64,000 nt of DNA from Phymorhynchus buccinoides (Eukaryota; Mollusca; Gastropoda; Neogastropoda; Raphitomidae). The notes under the pieces were generated by a model. It did not search any database and had not been told where the DNA came from. It was given only the letters and a program-made list of their open reading frames with translations. Numbering within the stretch: the stretch's first letter is position 1; every line of letters begins with the position of its first letter. The position numbers and the translations under genes are program-made. The stretch spans positions 17,462,452-17,526,451 of the forward strand of contig CM065706.1 of NCBI GenBank assembly GCA_017654935.2. The letters are read 5' to 3'. This document shows, one piece after another, positions 35,001 through 46,550 of this stretch.

Positions 35001-36327
35001 CCAGTTCCAGGTGGTGGGGCAGCAAGCATCTGTAGGGGAAGACTCTGATGCCGTACAGCAACAGGTGATGTCTGAGGAGGTAGTAGGGGAGTCCTCCATG
35101 GAAGTGGACGCTTCAGACATGCTGGCTGCGGCCAGTGAAATAGCCGGCGTCACCCCCTCCGAGACCGCGGGTGAGGGAACAGGCTCCCAGGACACTGAAG
35201 TCGGCAGCGACTCTGAGAACGAAGCCTTTGTACCTGTGGCCATAGAGACTCGTAGGGTAGCTGATCTAGAATCGGAAAAGGAAGCCGAGGGTGTGACTAC
35301 GAGCATGGAACAGATGGCGGTGAATGAAAGTGCAGGAGTAGAGCCCAGGGAGGAAATGCAACAAGAGCTTGGTCAAGCTCCTGAGGAGGGTGTGGCCCAG
35401 CCCCCAGAACAGGCAGGTCAGAGTCAGTTCCGACTGGTGACAGCGCAAGGCCAGACCATCCGCACCATCCCTGCCAGCATTCTCCAGCAGTTGCAGCAGG
35501 CTTCCTCCAGTGGCCAGGTGCTTTCAGGGTCATCTGTGGCGGCACTGCTGCAGAGACACCTCTCCCAGACACAGCGCACAGGGACCCCAACTCTGATCCA
35601 GCCAAAACAAACCTTGCTGCAGACCTCCTCTCTGCTGACCCAGCCCTCGTCCCTTCTGCAGACTGCCTCCCTTCTTCAGCAGCAGTCACAGCAGACATCC
35701 CTGCTGCAGCCGACATCACTGCTTCAGCATCAGACGCAGGAAGCTTCTCTACTGCAACAGCAGCAGACGACGTCTCTCCTGCAGCCCACATCTCTGCTCC
35801 AGCAGCCCCAGCAGACGACTTCCCTGCTACAGTCCACATCTCTCCTGCAGCCTCAGCAGATGGGTTCGGCCTCTTCGGCTCTGCAAGCTGCCTCGTCTCT
35901 TCTGAAACAGCAAGGACAATCGCTGGTGCCCCAACAACAAACCTCGGCTCCCCCGGCCTCCACTCCCCAGCAACAGCAGACCCCCCAACAGACCCCGCCC
36001 ATAGAGCCCCCCTTGGCTCGCATCCTGCAGGACATGGAGGCCACTGCAGTGGGCACGCAAGTGGTCAACCTGTTTGTGCAGTGGCAGAATGTGGACGCCC
36101 TGTGCTGGCTGGACGTGCTGCTGTGCCCCCTGGTTCACTCCCCCACCATGACGGCCCTGATGACGCCCCAGCGCTTGAAGGAGCTGGAGGGGACCATCCT
36201 GTGCGCCTTGCTCAAGGCGTACCACCATGCCCAGGGCATGCTGGAGGCCCTGCTCACCCGATCGGCCCAACAGGAGGCCCAGGCCCAGGCCTCCAACACC
36301 GCACCGCCCTACGGCATTGTCAACAAG
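32077..36327 (+). CDS. USPL1: USPL1-like, giant exon: end of Cys finger, disordered insert, catalytic Cys
   Basis: 4,251 bp, 1,417 codons, phase 0 both ends; acceptor ttttttctgttgggcag, donor AAG|GTATGA. It starts CTFSLTTSC, finishing the finger begun at 31525. About 1,300 residues of acidic Q/E/S/Y-rich, apparently disordered sequence follow. They include a SIM-like DDDCVVPLD (32563), repeats such as QPVEYSEQ/QPAEYTEQ (34820-34900), and nine SLLQ units (35605-35860). The last 110 residues return to the C98 fold: V-N-L-F-V-Q-W-Q-N-V-D-A-L-C-W-L-D, with the catalytic Cys codon at 36103-36105, then LVHSPTM and a helix ending before the donor. In human USPL1 the finger and the Cys are about 200 residues apart, so this insert is greatly enlarged. 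Coding throughout is supported by lack of stops and by retained domain text at both ends. Confidence 0.9.
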
Positions 36328-37414
36328 GTATGATTGCCGGGGAATCACCAGTTCATTGTTGGCTCTTCTTTCTTATTTGTAGTCGTTTATTTCCCTTGTG
36401 AAGTACACAGCTTAATTCTTCTCACGCCAATTAAATTTCAAGGATTCTATTTTATTATTTTTTATTCGCTAAATTTAATTTGTCATGCACAAAAAGCGAC
36501 AAAAAATGTGTTTATCACTTTATGTTGGTGGATGAGGTATACTGGGTCACCCTCACACACACACACCCACACCCGAAGGTCAAGCGGGTATATTGTAAAC
36601 GTAAACATAATTTTTCGCGCATGTGTGTGTGAGTCAATTGTGTCTGACAATGACTTCCACATAACAGAGAAAGCGACTGCTATTCTAGAAGGCTGGGCTG
36701 ATATTTGTTTACAGTGGTGGTAGATGATAGAAGCTGTGAAGCGGCGACAGGTACCTGCTAGTCATTTATAAAATAAATAAATTGGCTGGTGTGTGTCACC
36801 CTTCGGTAACACAATAGTAACACTTTTTTCCGACATTTAAATCTTTACCTTTCTGTTGGATTCTTCGGCTGTATCCACAAAGAATTTATCAGGACAAACA
36901 AAAATAAATAAATAAAGGGCTTGGCATTGTCAGGAAGCGTATGAATGGGACCAGTAGGTTGATCAGATCAACCTAAGTATAATCCTACTACTCAACTTCC
37001 TACTTAGCCGCCATCTTTGTTAGTGCTTCTAGTCGCTAATTAACAACTGTTCCCTTCCCCTTTCAGATGAATGTACCCAGTGTCTGGCACTTGAATTATC
37101 TAAGATTTGTACTGGTTCTTTTCTTCAACCGCGGGAAACAATCACGCATAGTGTGCATGACCAAGGCGTGCAGACAGTGTGATGGAAAAACCCACCCCCT
37201 TGCCTAGTAAGAGACTTTGGGCGGATTGAATAGTACTAGTAGGATGGCGTTTCTGGTTGGGGCGACTTGGGCCAGAATAAATGCAAGAGGGTTAAGATGC
37301 AAGGGGTAAGGAGGCTTGCAAAATATTCAAATATTTATATCTTATTTCTTTTTTTATTATTATGCTGAACTGAAGAAAGCAAAGCTTTAATTGTCCTCTT
37401 GCTGCCATCATGCT

Positions 37415-37573
37415 ACCATATTTTTGGGGGACTATAACGCAATACGTTTTCCCCAGTCTGAGACCTCTGCGCCTTATAAGAGTTTTAAGACTAATAATAA
37501 AGTAAGAAAATATAACCAAATCTGAATTTTTTGGCATTTTTGGGGGGTGCCTTATAGTCCGAAAAATATGGTA
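37415..37573. mobile_element. Short CCGTATTTTTC-type MITE
   Basis: Left accatatttttgggggacta and right cttatagtccgaaaaatatggt are inverted repeats matching the termini of 7717-8257. At 38708 'ttttccggactataag' begins another partial relative. Non-coding. Confidence 0.65.
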
Positions 37574-37606
37574 CTACTACTAGTACCTAGACAGATTGTT
37601 GTTTAA

Positions 37607-37808
37607 CCCCTTGACTGCCATATAACATATCGCGTAGAGGCTTGATAACATCATCAGATGAAGGGGAATGACTGTAATATAGTTTCGCTGTTTTTAAACA
37701 GTCAGGAGGGTTATGTCCCCAGACCATTTTGCCTGATTCAATGATTAACTCCCAGCGGTTCTCATTTTCATTTAACAATTTTTAATGTTTTTTTCTGGCA
37801 GTCAAGGG
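37607..37808. mobile_element. TTAA-flanked MITE, family C
   Basis: TTTAA flanks both sides. Termini ccccttgactgcca and tggcagtcaaggg are inverted repeats of about 14 bp. About 202 bp, non-coding. Distinct in sequence from family A. Confidence 0.7.
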
Positions 37809-38325
37809 TTTAATTCGAAATTGCTAACTGGGGAATAGGCTAATCCATGCCAAGCTAATCTAGAAGGAAAGTAATACAATACAGAAGTCAGGAAAGATAT
37901 ATATATCTCTAGACCATTTTCTCAGATTGAGTAACAGGTCTCTTTTAAAATTTATGAAAAGAAAATTGATAATTTCTCTGTTTTCCTCTGGCAGTGAAGA
38001 GGTTAAGACCTTCAAAAATCAGACAAAAGGTGTTAATAGGGAGGTGGACACTCAGGAGTCCAGATATGAAGGGGGGAAAATTTGTTGGGCCGCATCTTAG
38101 AGGGAGTCTTAATTGGGAAGGTCTTAAAAGGGAGGTTTCACTGTATGTAACTTGTAAGTATAAACTATCCAGAGTTTAGTTTATCCCATCATGAGATGTT
38201 AAAAGTTTAATTTTTGATCTCACATGCTGTGGCATTTGAGTACTGACCAAAACTATGAATGAACAGTAGCGTTTTGAGTCAAACACTTGCATGTAGCGCT
38301 GCCTTTTTTGTTTTGTTTTCCTCAG

Positions 38326-38678
38326 GCCAACATAGCGGACATTGGGCAAGCGGTGGGGGTCCTGTACACGGCCCGGGAGAACATCTGGAAAGCCATGCAG
38401 CCTCGCCTGCGCTGTGAGAAGGGCAAGCATGACAGCCCCGTGTTCGCTATGCCCCTACTGGTGCGGGAGAACCCCGAGATGAAGAAGCTGTTCACCATCC
38501 GCTACCGCCTGGTGTTTGCCTGCCAGCACTGCGGCTACTCGCAGGACGACAAGCACCACAAGATCATGCCCAGCCTTCCCGCCGTGCCCCAAGACTTCTC
38601 CTCCGCTGAGCCCTCCTTCCTCAGGCCCTGCTTCCAGTGCGGGGCCCCAGACCAGAGGATGAGGATGCTCTTTGAAGA
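38326..38678 (+). CDS. USPL1: USPL1-like, exon with first part of the C98 domain and zinc-site cysteines
   Basis: Acceptor ttttgttttcctcag, phase 0; donor GAAGA|GTGAGT, phase 2; 353 bp. It encodes W-K-A-M-Q-P-R-L-R-C...KHDSPVFAMPLLVRENPE, then LVFACQHCGYSQDD and CFQCGAPDQRMRMLFE. Human USPL1 has the same order: QPQLRC...MESPVFAFPLLL, FECSQCGHQYQ, CNNCNSKSQIRKMVLE. The two CxxC pairs are conserved and probably bind zinc within the peptidase fold. The exon is GC-rich and strongly biased to G/C third positions compared with its introns. Confidence 0.9.
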
Positions 38679-41600
38679 GTGAGTGGAACTTGTTCAATAC
38701 TTGTAAGCTATTTTCCGGACTATAAGTAGGTACTCAAAAGTCATTTTTAAAATGTTCAGATCTGATAAATTAAAATATTACCAATGGATAAATATTTTAA
38801 TTCTGTGCACATTGATATAAAAAATATTTTTCTAGCTTAATTAGATCAAAAGTTGTGAATTGTTTTCGATTTATTGTAGACGCCATTTTTTCCGCAAAGG
38901 AAAATAGCAAAAAAGTCCCATTTTTCAGCAGCTGAAACTTGGGTAACTTTCCATCAGTGTACTTGATTCTGTTGTTACATATTCTACATATAACTGTGTA
39001 CACACCTTTTTTTTTCTGAAGCCTTTGACCCAAACCAATTTTGAGTTATAAGTCTTCAAATATGATTAAAAAAATTGCAATTTTCACTTGCAGAAATAAT
39101 AAATTCAGTTAAAAAAAATAATCATATTTTCCTAGCTATTTGGCCTACAGAGACAAATAATACACCATAGTGCTCAGAATGATGAGTTCTATATGATGCG
39201 TGTACTTAAAAAGTGATGAAATAAAGATGGACAAAATTCATTTTTTGAGCACCTGACCTTGATTACATCATACCGGTGGGTGATTTTGGCACTGTCTCAG
39301 AGCAGTTTCCGTCATTTTCCTGCCTAAGCAAGTATATTTTGGTTTCAAAATTTAAGATTGTGATGGTGTGTGTGCGCGCGCACATGTGTGTGTGATTCTG
39401 TGGGTTGTGTCTGAATGGGCAAACCAAAATGATTTTTTATGCTCCATGCCACAGTATGGTGAAACACTAATTTAATCTCCTTTAGCCAGTCTGGTTCTAC
39501 ATAACAATACACACTATTTTCTTGAATTTGGTAAACCATACTTGCAAATTTTGATGTGTAAAAATACTAAAATATTTAAAAAAAGTAATTACATTGGCTC
39601 TGAAAATTGGTTTATTAGTGTGGTAGGTGTGTTGCATAGTGAAAGTGTATAATAGTGAAAGAACCTTTTTAAAAATAAATATAATTTGTGCATATTTTTG
39701 CTGTCTTTGATCGAAAATTTAGTGTTAATAATAGATTTGTTTATGCTACATCAAATAAAAACCAGGGAAGCATTTGTGTGTAGAAGGGACGGGTGGGAGG
39801 TAAGCATAGATGTGTGTGAGGGAGTGTGAGAGCTTTTTTTAATTTGATAAAAGAAATCATAAGGAAGAAACAGAAACTTGACAATTTAGAAGAACAAAGG
39901 AAATGCAAAAACGGATTTCATCTTGTATACTTCACTTGTTAAAAAAAAAGTCCAAAGTTTGAACACAAGAAGAAACATGTTGTTCGCCTAATTAACTTTA
40001 TTCATATTCTAATTAACTTTATTCATATTAAATGAGATCTATAAAAACCAAAACCTTATCCGTCTAGTTAGACCTAGTTTCGTTTTCATCGGCAGGCTTT
40101 CATTCAAGACCTGAAGAAATTGGGTCATGTGACTGAATTCTTTTGATCATTTCTCATAAATACCTTTTCTAAGACGATAATAAAAGTGCGAAACAACTTG
40201 TCTGTTCACCTCAAATCCAATTGTAAACAATATTATGGACAGTTAATCAATCGACTTCAATTAATCTGTTGAATTTCCCAAGTATTCAAGTAGTACTTCC
40301 CAAGTAGTACTTTTCTTTGAAACGCACTGTTTGACTGGCCAATCGGGTTCCGTAAATGCGATGATAAGTTCTTATTATTTACAGAAGATAGATCAATAAC
40401 AACGATTTCACTTCATTGCAAAAAGATGAAGAAGTTAATCAATTAGTTTCTGACGTTCGACTTCATTTAGATTCAAAATATTCAAATCATCTAAAAATTT
40501 ACACTGATGGTTCAGTCTTAGAAACGTCAAACAGTGGAGCAGGTTTTGCTATTCCATCTCTTAGAATAGAAAAGTCATACTATTTAGGCAAAGGCATTTC
40601 AATATTTACTTCTGAATTATATGCAATAATGCGAGCTTTAGAATTTGTTTATGATCTACCATATTCAATTTATAACATTTTAGTTTGTGTGGATTCAAAA
40701 TCAGTTTTACAAACTCTAAACCAAAGTAACAGTAAAACTCGTTACGACATTGTCCTTGAAATTAAACAGTTGATTCATTGTATTGTTGCAAAAGGTATTG
40801 GTATTGATTTTTGCTGGGTGCCATCTCATTGTGGACTCTTTTGGAATGAAGTTGCTGATAGAGCTGCCAAAAGAGGGGCTTTTAATAACTCTAACTTGGT
40901 TTCTAATGAGAAACTGCCATTATCAACACATGAAATTTACTGTTTATTGGAAAAATCTACTTACATCAACTCATCTGACTTTAGATCTAACGTTTTTATG
41001 CACAGTAGATCGATAGTTAGTTTAGTGTACAAGATACGACTCAATTCATGGAAAACTAAATACTTGGAAACTAACTGTCTTTGTAGTGATAAATTATCAA
41101 TTCATCACTTATTATTAGAATGCCCAGTATTGCTCTCTAAATATCGAATGATCAATATGGACTTTTTTCGTAAGTATGATAATACCAAGGATATTTTAAA
41201 TGACGCAGAAATTGACATTACTGTAATTGCAAAAGCAATGCTGTCCTCAACTATTGGAAGACCACTGTATAGGTTTTCTTTTTTTTTTTTGATATGTCGT
41301 TCTTATGCATGTTATTTTACCTTCTTTTTTTTCTTCCCCCCCCCCCCCCCCCCCCAAAAAAAATGTTTGCATGCTGTCTAAAAAAAAGTAAAATCACGAT
41401 CTATGTGAAAAGACCTTAAATTAAAGATTCATTCATTCTTCGCGGCGGCCATTTTGTTTTTAGGTTTGAGTGACGGAGTGGCTACAGAGCTACCATGTCG
41501 CAAATTTTGGTATTTCGCCAGCTGAAGGAATGTTTTACAGTGATGAAAATTTGATATTTTAAAGAAGGAAGCCTGCTGAATCGACTGGATATTTTCAATT

Positions 41601-42067
41601 TGTTGTACATGGACCGGAAGTTGACAACATTTTCGTTCAAAATGTTCAACTTGAAAATGTTCTTTCTTGTACTTCGTCTTTCCGCAAGCGAAAAATACGA
41701 AACGAAAGAGCAAAGATAGCTCTTTCTTTTAAGCTATATCACGAGCAGCTGTGCATTTTCTTCAGTTAGCGGAACAGCGATTTTTGTGGTAGGTGCGATA
41801 CCGCAAATCGCCGCGGCGGCCACCATTGAACTGCCGCGGGGTATAATTAAGCCATATTAAACTTAATTTTAAACACACTATTCGCTCAAAAACATTAACA
41901 AAACTCACACAGAATGAAAGAACTAAGTCTCAACTTTTGATTGCAATAATTTAAATCCATAAAAGATGCCAAAACTGTAGATTTCAGGAATTGTTGCTTT
42001 TTCTTATACGTGGGAACTATTTTGTAGTGTAGCTTTATATTAATCAGCTATGCTGTGTTTTGTGCAG
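38679..42067. other. USPL1 intron 3 (3.4 kb)
   Basis: AT-rich GT-AG intron with a GT/GC tract near 39365-39390 and the LINE fragment at about 40382-41435. The remainder shows nothing recognisable. Confidence 0.75.
40416..41435 (+). mobile_element. LINE 3' fragment: ribonuclease H domain (Jockey/I-group-like)
   Basis: A 322-codon frame (40416-41381), open from further 5', encodes an RNase H domain with all expected acidic residues: Y-T-D-G-S (Asp31), T-S-E-L-Y-A (Glu67), C-V-D-S-K-S (Asp93), then WVPSHCG and NEVADRAAK (His138, Asp148). Downstream CLCSD...HHLLLECP is the Cys/His motif that often follows RNase H in non-LTR elements. The reverse transcriptase and endonuclease are absent, so it is a 5'-truncated copy. 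The frame ends in a T/C/A homopolymer stretch (41280-41362), and the 3' end is attaaagattcattcattc. The RNase H motif set is intact although the element is dead. It lies in the sense orientation within the USPL1 intron. Confidence 0.82.
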
Positions 42068-42228
42068 TGTTCAAGACTTCTTCCTGCTGCACTTTGTGAA
42101 CGGCATACCCCACAATCGGTTCCACGAGATGGACTTCAGTTTTGGGGACAGCGACTACACAGTGACTTCAGTGGTGCAGTATAAACGAAACCCCGATCAC
42201 TTCATCTGCTGGATCAGGAATGCTCCAG
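42068..42228 (+). CDS. USPL1: USPL1-like, exon with the catalytic His
   Basis: Acceptor gttttgtgcag, entry phase 2 (the split codon gives Asp); donor CCAG|GTCGGT, exit phase 1; 161 bp. It encodes V-Q-D-F-F-L-L-H-F-V-N-G-I-P-H-N, then YTVTSVVQYKRNPDHFICWIR. Human: IFMLHFVEGLPQN ... YQITSVIQYRANNHFITWIL. The catalytic His codon is 42198-42200. The donor is weak (gtcggt). A hAT-like MITE begins 24 bp 3' of the exon. Confidence 0.9.
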
Positions 42229-42251
42229 GTCGGTGTTTCCGTATCTTCAAA

Positions 42252-42644
42252 CAGGGTTCACAGTCTTTGAAAGTCTTTGAGAAATGGAGTGCCCTTTTCA
42301 AGTCTTTGAAAATTGCCTTTGGTCTGTGAAAATCGTGAAATGGTTTGTGAAAAAGTCATCGATGCCTGAAAAAAAGTCATATTTTGTTGCTGTTTGCTTC
42401 CAGAATTGATAAAGAAGCAATTTAATTTCACTAATTTTCCATATAGCAGACGTCCTCGATTTGTCGAGTTACTTCCCTTCACTATATCCAGGTCTTTTGG
42501 CTACACTGGTGCAACATGAATGATCATGATCGAATCAATCGTCATCACTGCATGTTATGAGAGGTCTTTGAAAATGGGATAAAGGGTCTTTGAAAAGGTC
42601 TTTGAAAGTGTGAATTTTGACATGAAAAATCTGTATGAACCCTG
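42252..42644. mobile_element. hAT-like MITE, copy 1 (CAGGGTTC termini)
   Basis: Starts cagggttcacagtctttgaa, ends ctgtatgaaccctg. The copy at 58300-58761 shares the termini (cagggttcgcacgg / ctgtacgaaccctg) and the interior ('agtctttgagaaatggagtgc', 'gtgaaatggtttgtgaaaaa'). Internal 'gtctttgaaa' is repeated many times. CAGGG termini suggest hAT; an 8-bp target duplication could not be confirmed. Confidence 0.72.
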
Positions 42645-42659
42645 TTGAAAGATTATTAA

Positions 42660-44347
42660 CCTTTAGCACACTGCAGGCGCACTGTGTCGCCGAGCCGATA
42701 ATCTCCCCTGTAACTGCATGGGTGCTACTACCTTCCGTATAAACGGAAATCCGTAAATTAAGTTTTCTGCTGAGACGGAAATTCCGTATTTTTAAAATGT
42801 TGTCCAAAAAAAAAAAGTTGATCTGTTAACTGTGGTTGGGGGCATTTTGAATCTGGGTCTTCCAACCACCGGAAGTGAAAATACAACAACAAAAATGGCG
42901 GCTGAGTCATATTCACACATACTTATTTGAATTAAATTCAACATTATCAGCATGAATTTTGTGTCATGAAAGCTACAAACTTCACAGAAAGGTAAGTTAC
43001 AACTATATTTCAATTCACCAAATGATATTTATGATGTTAAAAGTATGAATATTTAAACAATGTTGCTTAGAAAAACTCAATTGAAAGTCATGTTTGGATC
43101 CACTGACATCGTATTTCACTTATACTTTATAGTTGTGTTTCTGAAATGTCAGTAAAAATCTTAGTCAGGAAAATATGATTTTAACCATAGATCTTTTGTA
43201 TTTCTTGTAAAAAGGTAATGTGACTTGTCATGTCTCAGCAACTTAGACAGTCACTTTACAAAGTGTCAACCGTCGTCTGCCAACAGAACTATAATGTCAA
43301 ATCGTAATCTGTTCCTCACCCATTCCCAGATTGCAGGAGAGCTATGGAAATGATCTCTGCAATTGCATTTTTGCTTCAGCTTCAGGGGGGGGCGTTGCCC
43401 CCCTCAACCCCCCAAAGGGGTGCTGTCCCTGTACCCCGCCAGAGGCCTAGGCGGCCCCTGGACCCCGGCCTTTCAGTATTTTTCATTTTGGGGAGTAGCA
43501 CCCATGTAACTGCAGGCGCACTGTGTCGCCCTGAGAGGGTACCCCCAAACCATTGCTTCGCTGACCTTATTTTTGTTACTAATAATAGAAACTACCTCAC
43601 TGTAGCTTCAGAATGAGGCTCGGCTCCTTGCTTCTCTTCCAGCAAGCCACCATTTGCTTTTTTAGTAGTTGTATGAATTTTTCAAAGTTTCAATCGGTCA
43701 GAAAGTAAAGTTCACTATCAAATATGGCGGATTTTCGTGTTGGCGAAGCTTCCTACTGGAAATTAGCGTTGATATTTGTTTAAATCATGAATTCTTAGGC
43801 TTTGTTAGGTCGGATATCGACAGTGAAAGGGTGATAGAAGATCGTTATGCAGTAGAAGGGGGGGTAGCCGATGTCAGTGTGACTCGATGAAGACGATCCA
43901 ATATCGATTCGAGCTGCGATTGTGATTCGGTTCCGATTTTGACTACTAGGTTGAATTCAAAGAAAATGATGCCTTTCATATATATTCTTAATATTTCCGT
44001 GAGTTATTTCGCTAAAGGGATCTTAGACATGAGTTAGTTAGTCAGTGGGCGAACTTTGAAGCAGACGGCACTCATTCCGACCGTGCCGAAACAGTAAGTC
44101 AACACTCGCTTTGTTGATTTCGCTTCTCTTTTTTTTCAACAACAAAACATACACGGACAGCAAAATACATCATATCAAAACTTTCCTCAATCATCTCTTT
44201 ATTATTATTCCAATAATCAAGTCTGCACACAACACACAGAGAAAATTATAGCATTTTTAATCAAGTGGGTGTAAGCATTTTTCACCGCCTCAAAAAGAAT
44301 GCAGTGGCAGAGAACGGAACGTCAGAAAAAATGCAGGGTGCTAAAGG
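42660..44347. mobile_element. 1.7-kb TTAA element, non-autonomous
   Basis: TTAA at 42656-42659 then CCTTTAGCACACTGCA; right end TGCAGGGTGCTAAAGG then TTAA 44348-44351. The 16-bp inverted repeats differ at one base. 'tgtaactgcatgggtgctac' near the left recurs inverted at about 43493. 43378-43515 carries the gggggcgttgccccc repeat. No transposase remains. Confidence 0.8.
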
Positions 44348-44400
44348 TTAAAGTCTCCATATTTCATATTTGTCACAGAAAATAAGAAAGTTATTGATAC

Positions 44401-44645
44401 CAGCCGCCGTAGCATAGTGGTTAGCGTCGCTGACTACTGGCCATCAGAGGCAAGAGTTGTTTCGGTCCTGGACCGACTCCTACCCAGAGTGAGTGGCTAT
44501 GAGCTCAATGGGAAGACTGAAACCACACAGTCGAGCTTCATCCGCTTAACAGATGCGATTCTGAGAGTTGCTCTAATTTCAGACCAACACTGCAGGTGTC
44601 TGTAGTTCTCGGGCCTGGTTAATGCCGGGACATCATTATGAAAGG
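44401..44645 (+). mobile_element. tRNA-derived SINE, second family
   Basis: The head ccgccgtagcatagtggttagcgtcg has a tRNA A-box (tagcatagtggttagcgtc); the B box is degenerate. The body 'gctctaatttcagaccaacac' and 'tgtctgtagttctcgggcctgg' is unlike the SINE at 12033. No simple tail or clear duplication. Confidence 0.5.
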
Positions 44646-46154
44646 AAGCGTAGAAAATAGCCCTGTCATGTAGTCAGACCGATACAGAACTGCATCATCA
44701 TAGTCGTCCGCTTCATTTCCATCAATCATTACAAAGAAAAAAGTATCAAATTCTGTGGCTTTGCATGCCCTGCTCCAATGGCAGGGCTCCCCATTCTGTG
44801 CGTCAAATGTGCGTGACAGACGCATTAAAACTTCGTACTGGGGGTGAAACGATGCACTATAATTACTACTCGAGGGTTATGAGACGCACTATAAATCTGC
44901 TGAGTGCGTGAGCCCGTCTCCAATTTACCAATTAGCATATCAGCCCAAAGTCAATGTCAGCCTTATCTGAATGGCGCTCTCTCTCTCTTTCTTTCTCTCT
45001 CTCTCTCTACCCCCCTCTCCCACCCACCCCCTCCATTGGCTCACATAACCCCGGTCCCGTCTTCCATAAATAGACAGGACAAGCATTGGGTTAGAAGAAA
45101 AACAAATCCATCACTTGCAACTCAGAGGCATTAGCACAAGGTGAAGGTCAGGTCATGATAGTACTTGATCATTCTAGTTGGTTACAAGTTCAATGACCTT
45201 TGACACATCCCGTCGAAAGACATAGAGAGAGAGAGAGGGAAATAAAATGTGTGTGTGTGTGCTATTGAATGTTCAACATAAATTGTCATGCCTTGCTTGA
45301 AATTTTGTTGTTTCATCCTCAATGCCTCAAAAGAGGGCAAAGGATTAAAGTTCTTGATTCTTGAATGATGTGTGTGTGTGACTGTTGGTAACATTTGTGT
45401 GTCGGAAATGCCAGGCATGTAATGCTTCATACTGCCTGTGCATACAATACTTTAATATTTTTTGACAGTACCCACATGCCTTTATGCTTATTTTGTTTTG
45501 ATTTTTCACCCTCTATATGTTCACCCTGGGGGAGAAGAGACCCTCTATAGCTGCTTCCTGGGGGTGAAAATACCCTCTATGGTCAAACAAAATGGGGAGC
45601 CCTGAATGGTGACCTCAGTTGCGGTTTCCGATCCAGTCTATGCCTTGGTGCGTTCGGGTCAAAGTCATGGGGAACAGTGTGTTCTGGGGAGCTGTTGATG
45701 GACGGTCGTGGTGGCGCCCTTGGAGGAGGACTTCACTCACGCTGGCTCCGCGACTAAGAGAATAGTGTCGTCAATAGGGGGCTAAGTAGGTGGTTTCCTG
45801 AACAGGCTCCACTGAACTCCACCGAAGTGACTCAGCAGCAGTGCAGTGTCTCCTCGGTTGGTTGCATCCTAACATATATTCGCTCCCCTTGGACTGCTGG
45901 TCTCGGATTCTGCGACCTCAACAAGCCGGGGTGTGGCTGCGAATTTGGATTCGGAATGAGCGGCGTGGGAGCAACGCCACTGTACGGACCAGAAGATGGG
46001 ACAGCACCAAAAAAAAGAAACTGATAATTTTTGTCATTGTTGAAAACCATATTTTTTATTAGCAAGTGTTTGGGATTTTTTTTCTTTTGTGTGTCAAATT
46101 TTGTTTGTAAGTGTGTCACTGTATCATAGTGTATGTGAGAGGAAGATAGTGTGT

Positions 46155-46296
46155 CAGGCATGGGAATTGTCCGCGAATTCGCGGATTTCCGCGAGAAAAA
46201 AAATTGAAATTGTTACTAAATACTTCGTTTTTGTTACTAAATACTTCAATTGGGGGGCTTTTCAGAGTTTTTTGTCTCTGACAATTCCCATGCCTG
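46155..46296. mobile_element. 142-bp MITE with perfect 17-bp TIRs
   Basis: caggcatgggaattgtc and gacaattcccatgcctg are exact inverted repeats. The interior has 'cgcgaattcgcgg' and a duplicated 'gttactaaatacttc'. 'cagggatgggaattatacgc' at 49287 may be a related end. Flanks are TG-rich, so the target duplication is ambiguous. Confidence 0.78.
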
Positions 46297-46550
46297 TGTG
46301 TGTATGTGTGTGCTTTACTCTTTGTAAATCAAAAAGGGTGATTCTAATATAAAAGACAATGCATTGCTTTTTTTTTTTATAGCAAAAGTATGTTGTTTGT
46401 CAGAGGTACTTTGCGTGTGTTTGTGTCTGTAAGATGAAGTGTATGAGTGTGTGAGAGATTATGTGTGTGTTGAGTTTTTCCAATGGAAAAATGGTAATAT
46501 CTTAACAAAATCCTCACCAACTGTACATTGCTCATGCTTGTGCGTTGCAG

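Larger units (their letters stand above)
36328..38325. other. USPL1 intron 2 (2.0 kb)
   Basis: GT-AG intron. It holds a short CA tract (36550-36575), two small DNA elements listed separately, and at 37985-38005 an end (ctggcagtgaagaggttaa) like that of the 37607-37808 element. No other gene. Confidence 0.75.
42229..46550. other. USPL1 intron 4 (4.3 kb), transposon-rich
   Basis: Holds, in order, a hAT-like MITE, a 1.7-kb TTAA element, a SINE, microsatellites near 44980-45010 and 45245-45380, a possible retroposon ending in an A-rich tail (about 45600-46020, unclassified), and a 142-bp MITE. No host exon seen. Confidence 0.75.

Noticed and set aside
34448..36348. Minus-strand frames of 144-193 residues opposite the giant exon
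   Set aside because: They are complements of the Q/E-rich repeats on the plus strand, with no independent signals.
45827..46024. 65-residue frame with CGCEFGFGMSG
   Set aside because: It lies in a probable retroposon ending in an A-rich tail; no splice sites in phase with USPL1 and no known domain.
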